Positions 36,466 to 45,238 of a DNA stretch of 64,000 nt are shown here, piece by piece. The stretch is from DASPNM01 sp035626515. GTDB taxonomy: Bacteria; Bacteroidota; Bacteroidia; Chitinophagales; Chitinophagaceae. Where the stretch lies: assembly GCA_035626515.1 (NCBI GenBank), contig DASPNM010000017.1:62001-126000 (forward strand), in the 5' to 3' direction. The notes under the pieces were generated by a model. It did not search any database. It was not told where the DNA came from and saw only the letters and a program-made list of their open reading frames with translations. The position numbers and the translations under genes were made by a program. Each line of letters opens with the position of its first letter. Within the stretch, counting starts at the first letter, position 1.

Positions 36466-36966
36466 TTAATCTTTTTTCCCAATCATCACTGCTCCCACCA
36501 TGGCACTCAGGAAGAGCACACTGCTGATCTCGAAAGGAACGACGTAGGTAGTAAACAGCTCCTTCCCAAGATTCCGGATCAGCCCGATTTCCCCCGTTTT
36601 TACCTGCGCCACGTCGTTCTTGATGTCAATATCGCGAAGCGCAGCCACCAGCACCAGCAGCAAGCAGCCTCCCGCAATCGCTCCCGCCAGCCGGATCCAG
36701 CGGTTCTTCATCGGCTCCGTGGTCTTTCTCAGATCCATCAGCATGAACACGTAAAGGAACAACACCATGATGGCGCCGGCATAGACGATGATGTTGACGA
36801 TAGCGAGAAACTGCGCGTTCAGGAGAAAATAGTGACCGGAGATCGCGAAGAATACCATGATCAGCCAAAGGACGCTGTAGACCGGGTTCTTGCTCGTGAT
36901 CACCATCAGCGCGCTGAACAGGGCCATCACCGACAGGAACCAGAATAATATTTGCGTGATGCTCAT
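36466..36966 (-). CDS. nuoJ: NADH-quinone oxidoreductase subunit J
   Basis: A protein of 166 residues with five membrane helices: ILFWFLSVMALFSALMVI, NPVYSVLWLIMVFFAISGHY, FLAIVNIIVYAGAIMVLFLY and two more. The motif VYAGAIMVLFLYVFMLMDL is typical. It overlaps the end of nuoI by four bases. Confidence 0.95.
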   Translation of the reverse strand: MSITQILFWFLSVMALFSALMVITSKNPVYSVLWLIMVFFAISGHYFLLNAQFLAIVNIIVYAGAIMVLFLYVFMLMDLRKTTEPMKNRWIRLAGAIAGGCLLLVLVAALRDIDIKNDVAQVKTGEIGLIRNLGKELFTTYVVPFEISSVLFLSAMVGAVMIGKKD

Positions 36967-37523
36967 TCTTTCTGCCTGGTCTGGTTTGAATTCATGCCAC
37001 GTTCCCCAAGCGCCTTCTGGTATGCTTCAGGTTCGGTGATGGGGTTCGGAATCAGCAGGTCCTCTTTCTTATAAATAAATCCCTTCCTGGAATAATTCGA
37101 GGGAGCGATAGTTTTTGAAAGGTAAACCGCATCCTTGGGGCAGGCTTCCTCGCAAAGCCCGCAGAAAATACAGCGCAGCATGTTCACCTCATATTTCGCT
37201 GCATATTTCTCTTCCCGGTAAAGATGTTCCTCGCCGGGTTGCCGTTCCGCCGCTTCCATCGTGATCGCTTCCGCGGGACAGGCCAGGGCGCAAAGCCCGC
37301 AGGCAGTGCAGCGTTCACGACCCTGCTCGTCGCGGTTCAGCACGTGAAGTCCCCGAAAGACCGCGGGGAGCGGTCGCGTTTCTTCGGGATATTTTATAGT
37401 TGCCTTTCTCCTGAATAAATGCGAGAAGGTGATCGCCATCCCTTTCAGGATGTTCCACAGGTAGAGCTTTTCCACCCAGTTCATCGGCCTTCTGTCTACC
37501 GGTTGCGCCCGCTGCGTCAGCAT
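36963..37523 (-). CDS. nuoI: NADH-quinone oxidoreductase subunit I
   Basis: A protein of 186 residues with two [4Fe-4S] motifs, CTACGLCALACP and CIFCGLCEEACP, which carry clusters N6a and N6b in the arm joining NuoB to the other peripheral clusters. The N-terminal amphipathic segment (LYLWNILKGMAITFSHLF) touches the membrane. Confidence 0.96.
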   Translation of the reverse strand: MLTQRAQPVDRRPMNWVEKLYLWNILKGMAITFSHLFRRKATIKYPEETRPLPAVFRGLHVLNRDEQGRERCTACGLCALACPAEAITMEAAERQPGEEHLYREEKYAAKYEVNMLRCIFCGLCEEACPKDAVYLSKTIAPSNYSRKGFIYKKEDLLIPNPITEPEAYQKALGERGMNSNQTRQKE

Positions 37524-37565
37524 CTTTCTTCTCCTGTTTTTAAAAGTTGTGCAAATATATTTCCC

Positions 37566-38615
37566 TTATTTATTCAGCAACAGTATCACCACCGCCGTGA
37601 CGATCATGTTTAGGATCGCAAGCGGTATCAATTTCTTCCAGCCAAGGTTCATCAACTGATCATACCGGAACCGGGGGATGGTCCACCGGATCCAGATGAA
37701 CACGAACACGAAGAAGAACGATTTTGCCAGCAGCACCACGAACCCAATTACGGAGAGCCAGTTCGGATGCAGCCCCCAGCCTGCCTCTTCCACGAACGGA
37801 ATATCATATCCTCCGAAGAACAGAGTCGCCATCACTACCCCGCTGATGAACATGTTGATGTATTCGGCAAAAAGATAGAAGCCCAGCTTCATCGAGGAAT
37901 ACTCCTGGTGGTAACCGAAATTCAGTTCATTCTCCGCCTCGGGCAGGTCGAAGGGTGTTCGGTTGCATTCGGCCAGGGCGCAGATGAAGAACAGCAGGAA
38001 TCCGAGGGGCTGGTAGATCACGTGCCACCCATTTTCGATCTGGTTCTGCACGATCACGCTCATCTTGAGCGACCCGGTCATAAACAGCAGCGCGATCAGC
38101 GCAAGTCCCATTGCGAGCTCATAGGAGATCATCTGGGAAGCCCCGCGTATCGAAGCGATCAGTGAAAATTTATTGTTAGAGGCCCAGCCGCCAATCATGA
38201 TGCCGTAAACGCCGAGACTGACGATCCCAAAAATGTAAAGAATACCGATGTCTATATCGGCCACCTGCATGTGGACCTCCCTCCCGAACAAATAAAGGGG
38301 TGTGCTCCAGGGAATCACCGCGCTGGTAAGTGTGGCCGTGATCATTGCGAGCGCCGGCCCCAGGATGAATAAGAACCTGGAAGAAGCGAGGGGAATGATC
38401 TCTTCCTTGAAAAATAATTTGCCCCCGTCGGCAAGCGGCTGCAAAATGCCCCAGGGGCCGGCGCGATTCGGCCCAATGCGGTCCTGCATGAACGCCGCAA
38501 TCTTTCGCTCGGCGTAGGTGCTGTACATCGCCACGAAAAGGCAAAGCGTAACCACTGCCCCTACCAGGATGAATTTTTCCAGGATCAGCCACCAGTCTAT
38601 TGCCAGCAAATACAT
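37566..38615 (-). CDS. nuoH: NADH-quinone oxidoreductase subunit H
   Basis: A protein of 349 residues with eight or nine membrane helices. Family blocks are YAERKIAAFMQDRIGPNRAG, QPLADGGKLFFKEEIIP, EYSSMKLGFYLFAEYIN and IRWTIPRFRYDQLMNLGWK. It forms part of the quinone chamber. The gene lies 11 bases after nuoG. Confidence 0.96.
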   Translation of the reverse strand: MYLLAIDWWLILEKFILVGAVVTLCLFVAMYSTYAERKIAAFMQDRIGPNRAGPWGILQPLADGGKLFFKEEIIPLASSRFLFILGPALAMITATLTSAVIPWSTPLYLFGREVHMQVADIDIGILYIFGIVSLGVYGIMIGGWASNNKFSLIASIRGASQMISYELAMGLALIALLFMTGSLKMSVIVQNQIENGWHVIYQPLGFLLFFICALAECNRTPFDLPEAENELNFGYHQEYSSMKLGFYLFAEYINMFISGVVMATLFFGGYDIPFVEEAGWGLHPNWLSVIGFVVLLAKSFFFVFVFIWIRWTIPRFRYDQLMNLGWKKLIPLAILNMIVTAVVILLLNK

Positions 38616-38626
38616 CGTTCAGTTGT

Positions 38627-39808
38627 TTATGGATTCGAGTTGGTCGTGTCGGTGCCTTCCTTATTCGATCCCGTCCCTATCTTTCGGTCCGTTACGTTTA
38701 CTCCCACGGCTTTTGGATTCCCGGAATAAGTCTCTCCGGTGGCAGGACCCGGCAGCTCGGCGAGGTCCACTTTGTTCACGTCGCTCACCGCGTGGATGTC
38801 CATCATCAACTTTGGATGACGTCCCATCAGCTCCGGAAGGAATTCCGCGGGCTTCACCACCCCTTCGTAATGTCCCTGCGCGATCACCGAATTGCGCCTG
38901 ACCTGTGTCGGACCCTCGATCACCCAGTCGCTGAGGTGTTTTTTTTCAAAGCGGCAGGTATTACAGATCCAGCCGGGCTTGCCGTCGTAACTCTGCACTT
39001 CGTTCCATTCGTCCTTTCGTGCCGTGACCCGCAGCACTTCGTCGCCGCGGCTCCAGAGGATCACTTTCCCGCAGCATTTCTCGCAGTTGCGGTGCGCATT
39101 AACCGGCTTGGCGAACCAGACCCGGTTCTTGAAGCGGAAGGTGCGGTCTGTAAGAGCCCCGACCGGGCAGACGTCAATCATATTTCCGCTGAAATCGTTG
39201 TCGATCGCTTTCGAAATGTAGGTTGATATCTCAGAGTGCTCGCCGCGGTCCAGTATTCCGTGCACCCGCTGGTCGGTGAGTTGATCCGCCACGTACGTGC
39301 ACCGGTAACAGAGAATGCAGCGTGTCATGTGAAGCTGGATGTAAGGCCCGATGTCCTCCCGCTCGAAGGTTCTTCTCGGAAATTCATAACGCGTGCCTTC
39401 TTTTCCATGGCTGTACGAAAGGTCCTGCAGGTCGCATTCTCCCGCCTGGTCACAAACGGGACAGTCCAGGGGGTGATTGATCAACAAAAACTCGACGACG
39501 CCATTACGCGCGTCGATTACTTTTTCGCTGGTAATGTTCTTCACCACCATTCCGTCCATCACTGACGTTCTGCAGGAGGCCACGAGTTTTGGCATAGGCC
39601 GGGGATCCGTCGCGGAACCGGCGGCCACTTCCACCAGGCAGGTGCGGCATTTCCCGCCACTTCCCTTCAGTTTGCTGTAATAGCACATCGCCGGAGGCGC
39701 CACGTCGCCGCCGATACGCCGCGCGGCGTTCAGGATCGTTGTGCCCGGCTCCACCTCGATGGTGATATTATCAATGGTTACTTTCAAAAGTTTTTGCGCG
39801 TCTGCCAT
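38627..39808 (-). CDS. nuoG: NADH-quinone oxidoreductase subunit G, short form
   Basis: A protein of 393 residues. The N-terminal [2Fe-2S] domain has Cys42, Cys54, Cys57 and Cys79; the His/Cys cluster has HPLDCPVC and GECDLQD (His112, Cys116, Cys119, Cys125); the next [4Fe-4S] site has CILCYRC (164-170) and Cys214. A further Cys set, NCEKCC (242-246) and CNTC (282-285), marks the start of the molybdopterin-like domain. The rest of that domain, some 300-500 residues in Escherichia coli, is missing. This short form is usual in several Bacteroidota, so it is not a frameshift. The last 40 residues are low complexity. Confidence 0.93.
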   Translation of the reverse strand: MADAQKLLKVTIDNITIEVEPGTTILNAARRIGGDVAPPAMCYYSKLKGSGGKCRTCLVEVAAGSATDPRPMPKLVASCRTSVMDGMVVKNITSEKVIDARNGVVEFLLINHPLDCPVCDQAGECDLQDLSYSHGKEGTRYEFPRRTFEREDIGPYIQLHMTRCILCYRCTYVADQLTDQRVHGILDRGEHSEISTYISKAIDNDFSGNMIDVCPVGALTDRTFRFKNRVWFAKPVNAHRNCEKCCGKVILWSRGDEVLRVTARKDEWNEVQSYDGKPGWICNTCRFEKKHLSDWVIEGPTQVRRNSVIAQGHYEGVVKPAEFLPELMGRHPKLMMDIHAVSDVNKVDLAELPGPATGETYSGNPKAVGVNVTDRKIGTGSNKEGTDTTNSNP

Positions 39809-39817
39809 CGCTCTGTT

Positions 39818-40624
39818 TCAGTTGTTCTTTTTAGATCTCAAAGAAAAATTCACCCCAATGATCCATTCCATTTCCGAGAACAGGAACGACTGGCTGGCCT
39901 TTCCTGCCGACTCCAGTTCATGCACCTGTATCGAGGGCATATGAATGTATCCAAACTTGTTCTCGATTTTCCCGTACACATGCCGGAAAACCGTCAGCTG
40001 CGCAGCAGCTTTCAGCGCAACACCAAACCCGGCAACATGGTACAAATTGCTGTTCGGGTAGTCCAGAAGGTGTACGTCGGTTCTGGGATACAGGACTCCG
40101 CCTCCACCTCCCAACATGCCGCTCACCATGAGGTTTTGATTACGCGAATGGTACCACGAATAGTATTTTTCCAGCTCCAGGTTGATGTAGTTAAGCCCAT
40201 CGGTATGCTCGAATCGAAGGAAGTCCGGAGTGATGGTCTTGTCGCCATCATAGTTCCCAGAGTGCGGACCTCCGCGCATGATGGAACCTTTCATCCGAAC
40301 AATTTGATATTGCTCCAACACGTATTTCATGTGATCGACCGAAAACCGCATCGCCCAGTTATCGCGGAAAAAATAACCCAGGCCGTAATTATTCTGCGGC
40401 TCGCGGAACGGCCGCCGCGGCAGATCCTGCCCACGGACCTGGTACAACGTAAAATCGTAGTCTTCGCCCCGAAAATGGAGGTTGCTTCGGCCGTACGCAG
40501 TCGTGTTCCAGCCCCAGAATAAATAGATAGTTCCTTTCCGGTGATTCTGCGGCACGTTGCGCTGCTGCGAAAAAGCCGTCAGCATCGGCAACACACAGAT
40601 CGCTATGACCGCAATTCTTTTCAT
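39818..40624 (-). CDS. exported barrel-like protein inside the nuo operon
   Basis: The ATG at 40624 begins a clean signal peptide (MKRIAVIAICVLPMLTAFSQ) and gives 268 residues. The mature protein is rich in aromatic residues and strand-like pieces (GTIYLFWGWNTTAYG, YDFTLYQVRG, WAMRFSVDHMKYVL, MEWIIGVNFSLR) and could be an outer-membrane barrel. I do not recognise the family, and it is no known complex I subunit. It is 34 bases after nuoF and 9 before nuoG, so it must be cotranscribed. Confidence 0.75.
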   Translation of the reverse strand: MKRIAVIAICVLPMLTAFSQQRNVPQNHRKGTIYLFWGWNTTAYGRSNLHFRGEDYDFTLYQVRGQDLPRRPFREPQNNYGLGYFFRDNWAMRFSVDHMKYVLEQYQIVRMKGSIMRGGPHSGNYDGDKTITPDFLRFEHTDGLNYINLELEKYYSWYHSRNQNLMVSGMLGGGGGVLYPRTDVHLLDYPNSNLYHVAGFGVALKAAAQLTVFRHVYGKIENKFGYIHMPSIQVHELESAGKASQSFLFSEMEWIIGVNFSLRSKKNN

Positions 40625-40658
40625 TTCAACATAGATGACCAACCCTTTTCCTCCTACA

Positions 40659-41996
40659 TTAAACGGCAGCCAGTTCGGGGATGCCGTAATTTCTTCGCTG
40701 CGCCTCTTCGGGTTCCTTTACATGCCACTCGAACTCGTCGCGGAAATGACGGATAGCAGAAGCCACCGGCCAGGCCGCCGCGTCGCCGAGTGGACAGATC
40801 GTATTTCCTTCGATCTTTCGCTGAATGTCCCACAAAAGATCGATATCGCTAAGTTTTCCTTTCCCGTATTCAATGTTGTGCAGGATTTTCTCCATCCAGC
40901 CGGTGCCTTCGCGACAAGGCGAACACTGGCCGCAGCTTTCGTGCCGGTAGAACCGGGTTAGCGAGAGCGTGTGGCGTACCACGCACTGATCTTCGTCGAG
41001 CACGATGAAGCCGCCGGAGCCCATCATCGATCCTGATTGAAATCCGCCGTCGGCCAGGCTCTCATAAGTCATCATCCTCGTTGCGCCCGAGGCCGTTTTC
41101 AGCAGCAGGTTTGCGGGAAGAATCGGTACCGAAGATCCGCCGGGAATACAGGCCTTCAGTCTTTTCCCGTTGGCGATGCCGCCGCAGTACTCATCGCTGT
41201 ACAGGAATTCTTCCACGGAAATGGACATTTCGATCTCGTAGACGCCCGGCCGCGTCACGTTGCCGCACGCGGAAACGAGTTTTGTGCCGGTAGATTTTCC
41301 GATGCCGATCTGCGCGTAAGCCGCGGCTCCTTCATTGATGATCGGTACAACTGCTGCAATAGTTTCCACGTTGTTCACAACCGTCGGGCAATCCCAGAGG
41401 CCTTTTACCGCCGGGAATGGCGGCTTGATGCGCGGGTTACCGCGCTTGCCTTCAAGCGATTCCAACAGGGCTGTTTCTTCGCCGCAGATGTAAGCACCCG
41501 CGCCCCGGTGCACGTAGATCTCGCAGTCGAACCCGCTCCCCAGGATGTTCTTGCCAAGCCACCCGTTATGATGCGCCTCCGCGATCGCCTTTTCCAGAAT
41601 GTCGACGATCCACGCGAATTCGCCGCGGATGTAGATGTAGCTCCGGTTGCTCCCGATCGCGAAGGATGAGACAATCATCCCTTCGATCAGAAGATGCGGA
41701 ATAAACTCCATCAGGTAACGATCCTTGAAGGTTCCCGGCTCGCTCTCGTCAGCATTCACCACCAGGTAACGTGGGACTCCCTCGGGCTTCGCGAGAAAAC
41801 TCCATTTCAACCCCGTGGGGAATCCTGCGCCACCGCGTCCACGCAGGCCGCTCACCTTCACCTCTTCCGTGATTTGCTCAGGACTCATCTGCTTCAGTGC
41901 TTTTTCCACTGAAGCGTAGCCCCCGTTCCTGCGGTATGCGTCGTATTGGCGAATGCCTTCCACGCCGATTTTGTCCAGTAGTAGCTTCCTTCCCAC
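40659..41996 (-). CDS. nuoF: NADH-quinone oxidoreductase subunit F
   Basis: A protein of 445 residues that binds NADH and FMN and carries cluster N3. The NADH/FMN loop is RGRGGAGFPTGLKWSF, ESEPGTF and GAGAYICGEETALLESLEG follow, and the [4Fe-4S] ligands lie in ESCGQCSPCREG and NTICPLGDAAAW. It starts four bases before the end of the upstream NTF2-like gene's stop region, with no room for a separate promoter. Confidence 0.97.
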   Translation of the reverse strand: MGRKLLLDKIGVEGIRQYDAYRRNGGYASVEKALKQMSPEQITEEVKVSGLRGRGGAGFPTGLKWSFLAKPEGVPRYLVVNADESEPGTFKDRYLMEFIPHLLIEGMIVSSFAIGSNRSYIYIRGEFAWIVDILEKAIAEAHHNGWLGKNILGSGFDCEIYVHRGAGAYICGEETALLESLEGKRGNPRIKPPFPAVKGLWDCPTVVNNVETIAAVVPIINEGAAAYAQIGIGKSTGTKLVSACGNVTRPGVYEIEMSISVEEFLYSDEYCGGIANGKRLKACIPGGSSVPILPANLLLKTASGATRMMTYESLADGGFQSGSMMGSGGFIVLDEDQCVVRHTLSLTRFYRHESCGQCSPCREGTGWMEKILHNIEYGKGKLSDIDLLWDIQRKIEGNTICPLGDAAAWPVASAIRHFRDEFEWHVKEPEEAQRRNYGIPELAAV

Positions 41997-42000
41997 TTTT

Positions 42001-42423
42001 TTATTTCTTTAAGCTTGCACTTTGTCTTGCGAACAGTAACCATCGCCTGCCCTGTTTCACCCAAACCTCCAGCACCGTCAGGTAATAATCTGCATTCTTT
42101 CCATCCAGCGTTGCGTTGATGTCGCCAATGAATCGAACATGTGCCACCTTTCCTCCTTCGGCGAAGCGGATGCTGTCGGCTCTAAAGCGGGTGTAGCTGA
42201 TATAGCCATTTTCCAGGTTCTTCAGCATTTCCGCCCGCGTTTCGATCCACCCGTTGCTGTGGCCATAGCTGAGCGACAAATGCGACAGCCTGCGGAGCGC
42301 GCCGAGGTCCTTCCGGACCAGTGCGCGGTGAAATTCTTCAACAGAGGCTCGCAACCGTACATCAGCCTGCGCGAGCCCGGTGAGCTGCGTGATCAAAAAG
42401 CCTGTCAGGAGCAGAATGCGCAT
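42001..42423 (-). CDS. exported NTF2-like protein inside the nuo operon
   Basis: A protein of 140 residues with signal peptide MRILLLTGFLITQLTGLAQA and an NTF2/DUF4440-like fold: VEEFHRALVRKDLGALRRL, LSYGHSNGWIETRAEML, and the closing strands YYLTVLEVWVKQGRRWLL. It lies four bases before nuoF and one base after a second NTF2-like gene. No catalytic residues can be assigned. Confidence 0.82.
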   Translation of the reverse strand: MRILLLTGFLITQLTGLAQADVRLRASVEEFHRALVRKDLGALRRLSHLSLSYGHSNGWIETRAEMLKNLENGYISYTRFRADSIRFAEGGKVAHVRFIGDINATLDGKNADYYLTVLEVWVKQGRRWLLFARQSASLKK

Positions 42424-42424
42424 T

Positions 42425-42859
42425 TCAGTTCACTTTTAAGGTTTCAAGCCTCAGCAATTTCACGTCCTTTTTCTGTTTCGTCCAGACCATTACGAGGTTC
42501 ACCGTATAAAGTCCGGAAGTGCCGTCTGGTTTCGATTCCGTACCACGGTAGAAGTACCGCACCGTCGTTGAATCTTTTCCCGGCGTAACGCCGTATCCCA
42601 CGCGCATATTGGCCTGCGCGAATTTCGACGGGTGGTGCACAATGTTTCGGATCGCCTCTTCGCGATTTTCAATTTTCCCAGCGAATGTCGTATGCGTCAT
42701 CCCCGGGGCAAAAAGCGATTCCAGCGTCGCGCTGTCGCGGGTCTCGAACATGGTCTTTACCAACAGACGCGAACCCGCGAGAAACTTAGCGGTTTTCGGC
42801 GACTGCGCCCCGGCCGCAACGGCCATGAGCATCAGCGACAGCAACAGCAGTTTTTTCAT
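42425..42859 (-). CDS. exported NTF2-like protein inside the nuo operon
   Basis: A protein of 144 residues with signal peptide MKKLLLLSLMLMAVAAGAQ. The body resembles the neighbouring NTF2-like protein in layout (MFETRDSATLESLFAPGMTH, ENREEAIRNIVHH, then strands to LRLETLKVN) but is clearly divergent. It begins one base after nuoE, so the nuo transcript must carry it. A periplasmic protein here is unexpected since NuoE and NuoF are cytoplasmic. Confidence 0.82.
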   Translation of the reverse strand: MKKLLLLSLMLMAVAAGAQSPKTAKFLAGSRLLVKTMFETRDSATLESLFAPGMTHTTFAGKIENREEAIRNIVHHPSKFAQANMRVGYGVTPGKDSTTVRYFYRGTESKPDGTSGLYTVNLVMVWTKQKKDVKLLRLETLKVN

Positions 42860-42860
42860 T

Positions 42861-43361
42861 TCAGTTGTTTTGGCTCTGCCGGTTTCGACACTCGTCGATA
42901 ATAGCGTCTACCCGCTCCGGCGTCAGGTGTTCGCGGAAATTCTTTCCAAGTTGCATCATCGGGGCGTACCCGCAGGCACCGAGGCATTCTACAGTCTTCA
43001 GGGTGAACATTCCGTCTGCCGTCGTTTCACCGGGACGGATTCCGAGGCGCTGCCCGATGTAGCGAATGATCTCATCGCTGCCCTTCAGCATGCAGGGACC
43101 TGTCTGGCAGACCTCGAACATATGACGGCCGACCGGTTTCAGGTTATACATGCTGTAAAACGTTGCCACCTCGTACACCTCGATCGGCTGGATCTTCAGC
43201 AGGGAAGCCACGTAATCCATGGTTTCCACGCTGAGCCATCCTCCGAATTCCTGCTGTGCCAGGTGCAGCACGGGCAGAACCGCGCTCTGTTGCCTTCCCT
43301 CGGGATACCGGGCGATGATCTCATCGACTTCCTTGAGCTTATCGTCTGAAAATTTCACCAT
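42861..43361 (-). CDS. nuoE: NADH-quinone oxidoreductase subunit E
   Basis: A protein of 166 residues with a thioredoxin-like fold and [2Fe-2S] cluster N1a; ligands are in CQTGPCMLKG and ECLGACGYAP. It partners NuoF in the NADH module. It is followed without a gap by the NTF2-like pair. Confidence 0.95.
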   Translation of the reverse strand: MVKFSDDKLKEVDEIIARYPEGRQQSAVLPVLHLAQQEFGGWLSVETMDYVASLLKIQPIEVYEVATFYSMYNLKPVGRHMFEVCQTGPCMLKGSDEIIRYIGQRLGIRPGETTADGMFTLKTVECLGACGYAPMMQLGKNFREHLTPERVDAIIDECRNRQSQNN

Positions 43362-43366
43362 TTCTT

Positions 43367-44590
43367 TCAGCTATCCATCTCCCCCGCGATCAGGTTCAGG
43401 CTGCTCAGCGTAATGATGGCGTCGCTGAGCATACTTCCTTTCACGAGTTCTTCAAATGCCTGGTAATAAATAAAACAGGGGCGGCGGAAATGCAGCCGGT
43501 AAGGGGTGCGACCGCCATCACTGATCAGGTAAAAGCCCAGCTCGCCGTTTCCGCCCTCCACCGAATGATAGACTTCGCCCACGGGCATGTTAATCTCTCC
43601 CATGATGATTTTGAAATGCCAGATCAGCGCCTCCATTTTCGTGTATACATCTTCCTTGGGCGGAAGATAATACTCCGGAACATCCGCGTGGTACACGTCC
43701 GCCTCCGCACCTTTAAAATCCTGCACCTTGCGGTAGGCCTGCTTGATAATGCTCAGGCTTTGCCACATCTCCTGTTCGCGCACCATCCATCGGTCGTAGT
43801 TATCGCCCGTTGTACCGACCGGGATAATAAACTCAAAATCTTCGTAGCTGCAGTAGGGACTGTGCACGCGCACGTCGTAGTCCACGCCCGCCGCGCGCAG
43901 GTTGGGGCCCGTGAACCCGTAATTCAGCGCGCGTTCAGCGCTGATGGTGCCGGTTCCTTGTAATCGCTCCATGAAAATGCGATTGCGCTGGAACAGGTTT
44001 TCAAATTCCCGGAGCGCCTGTGGGTATTCCTCCAGGAATTTCTCAAGCTTTTGAAAAGCGATGTCGTTAAAATTTCTTTCGAAGCCTCCGATGCGGCCAA
44101 TGTTGGTGGTCAGGCGCGAGCCGCAGACTTCTTCCCAGATCTCGTAGATGAGCTCGCGGTACTGCATCAGGTACAAAAATCCCGTGTAAGCCCCGGTGTC
44201 TACGCCCACGATGGAATTACAGATGAGATGGTCTGCGATCCGGGCGAGCTCCATGATGATCACCCGCAGGTAGTCTACCCGCTTCGGAGTCGATATTTTC
44301 AGGAGCTTCTCGCAGGTAGTGTGCCAGCCCATGTTGTTGATGGGCGACGAGCAGTAATTGAGCCGGTCGGTGAGGGGCGTGATCTGGTAAAGCGGTCGCC
44401 GTTCCGCTATTTTTTCGAAAGCACGATGAATGTAGCCGATGGTTTGTTCTGCGGACACAATGCGCTCGCCGTCGAGCTCCAGGATATTTTGAAAAACGCC
44501 GTGCGTCGCCGGGTGGGTCGGCCCCAGGTTCAGCGTCGTGGTGGTCTTTTCAATGCTGCCTTCCGGCAGCTTTATATGGTGCTCAGGCAT
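43367..44590 (-). CDS. nuoD: NADH-quinone oxidoreductase subunit D
   Basis: A protein of 407 residues, the 49-kDa-type subunit. LGPTHPATHGVFQNILELDG, YIHRAFEKIAE, GFTGPNLRAAGVDYDVR and a C-terminus with ASLNLIAGEMD-like SLNLIAGEMDS are diagnostic. It forms the quinone site with NuoB. It is separate from NuoC here. Confidence 0.96.
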   Translation of the reverse strand: MPEHHIKLPEGSIEKTTTTLNLGPTHPATHGVFQNILELDGERIVSAEQTIGYIHRAFEKIAERRPLYQITPLTDRLNYCSSPINNMGWHTTCEKLLKISTPKRVDYLRVIIMELARIADHLICNSIVGVDTGAYTGFLYLMQYRELIYEIWEEVCGSRLTTNIGRIGGFERNFNDIAFQKLEKFLEEYPQALREFENLFQRNRIFMERLQGTGTISAERALNYGFTGPNLRAAGVDYDVRVHSPYCSYEDFEFIIPVGTTGDNYDRWMVREQEMWQSLSIIKQAYRKVQDFKGAEADVYHADVPEYYLPPKEDVYTKMEALIWHFKIIMGEINMPVGEVYHSVEGGNGELGFYLISDGGRTPYRLHFRRPCFIYYQAFEELVKGSMLSDAIITLSSLNLIAGEMDS

Positions 44591-44611
44591 GCCTGTTTCC
44601 CGGTTTCATGT

Positions 44612-45223
44612 TTAAACGATTTCCCTTCCTTCCGTTCCCGGCTTGTCCGCCTCCGCGAGCGTAGACTGGCCGTGATCGGTTCGCTCCGTGCCGAAGCCCA
44701 GCATTCCGCCGCGACCGAACATCTCGTCGTCTTTGTCGATGCGCGTCTGGTCTTCCAGCGGGTATTCCTTCCGCATCGGGAAATAATCCATTTCATCCAC
44801 GTTCAAAATGCGCTTCAGGTTCGGATGCCCGACGAAGTTGATGCCGTAAAAATCATAAGTCTCCCGCTCCAGCCAGTTGGCAGCGGAAAAAAGCCCGGTG
44901 GCGGTGTACACGTCGGGCTGGTTGACATCTGTAAAAATCTTTAACCGGATGCGCACGTTGTCAACAAGATTGTGCAGATGATACACCACCGCGAGTTCGC
45001 GCCCTTTGCTGTGCGGATAATGCACGCCTGCCAGCGTGGTAAGAAAGCGGAATTTCAACTCCTCGTCGTCATAGAGAAAATTCAGCACTTTCAGGTTCAG
45101 GTCCTTGGGCACTTCGAATGTGAGCATGCCGTAAGGCTCTGAAAAATTGCCGACCTGGTCGCCAAACTTTTCAATCAAACGTTGTTTTATGTAGTCGTTT
45201 GTCAGTGCCAAAGTCAATCCCAA
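44612..45223 (-). CDS. nuoC: NADH-quinone oxidoreductase subunit C
   Basis: A protein of 203 residues; ERETYDFYGINFVGHPNLKR is the family signature. No in-frame ATG lies near the N-terminus, so translation probably begins at TTG 45223 or a nearby TTG; the frame continues directly from the nuoB stop, which is in the same register 15 bases upstream. The 45-residue tail beyond the signature is variable. Confidence 0.93.
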   Translation of the reverse strand: MGLTLALTNDYIKQRLIEKFGDQVGNFSEPYGMLTFEVPKDLNLKVLNFLYDDEELKFRFLTTLAGVHYPHSKGRELAVVYHLHNLVDNVRIRLKIFTDVNQPDVYTATGLFSAANWLERETYDFYGINFVGHPNLKRILNVDEMDYFPMRKEYPLEDQTRIDKDDEMFGRGGMLGFGTERTDHGQSTLAEADKPGTEGREIV

Positions 45224-45238
45224 GTATGTTGACCAGAA

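Noticed and set aside
38627..39808. NuoG as a frameshifted pseudogene
   Set aside because: The frame ends cleanly, nuoH follows after 11 bases with no remnant of a longer domain, and short NuoG forms are known in Bacteroidota.
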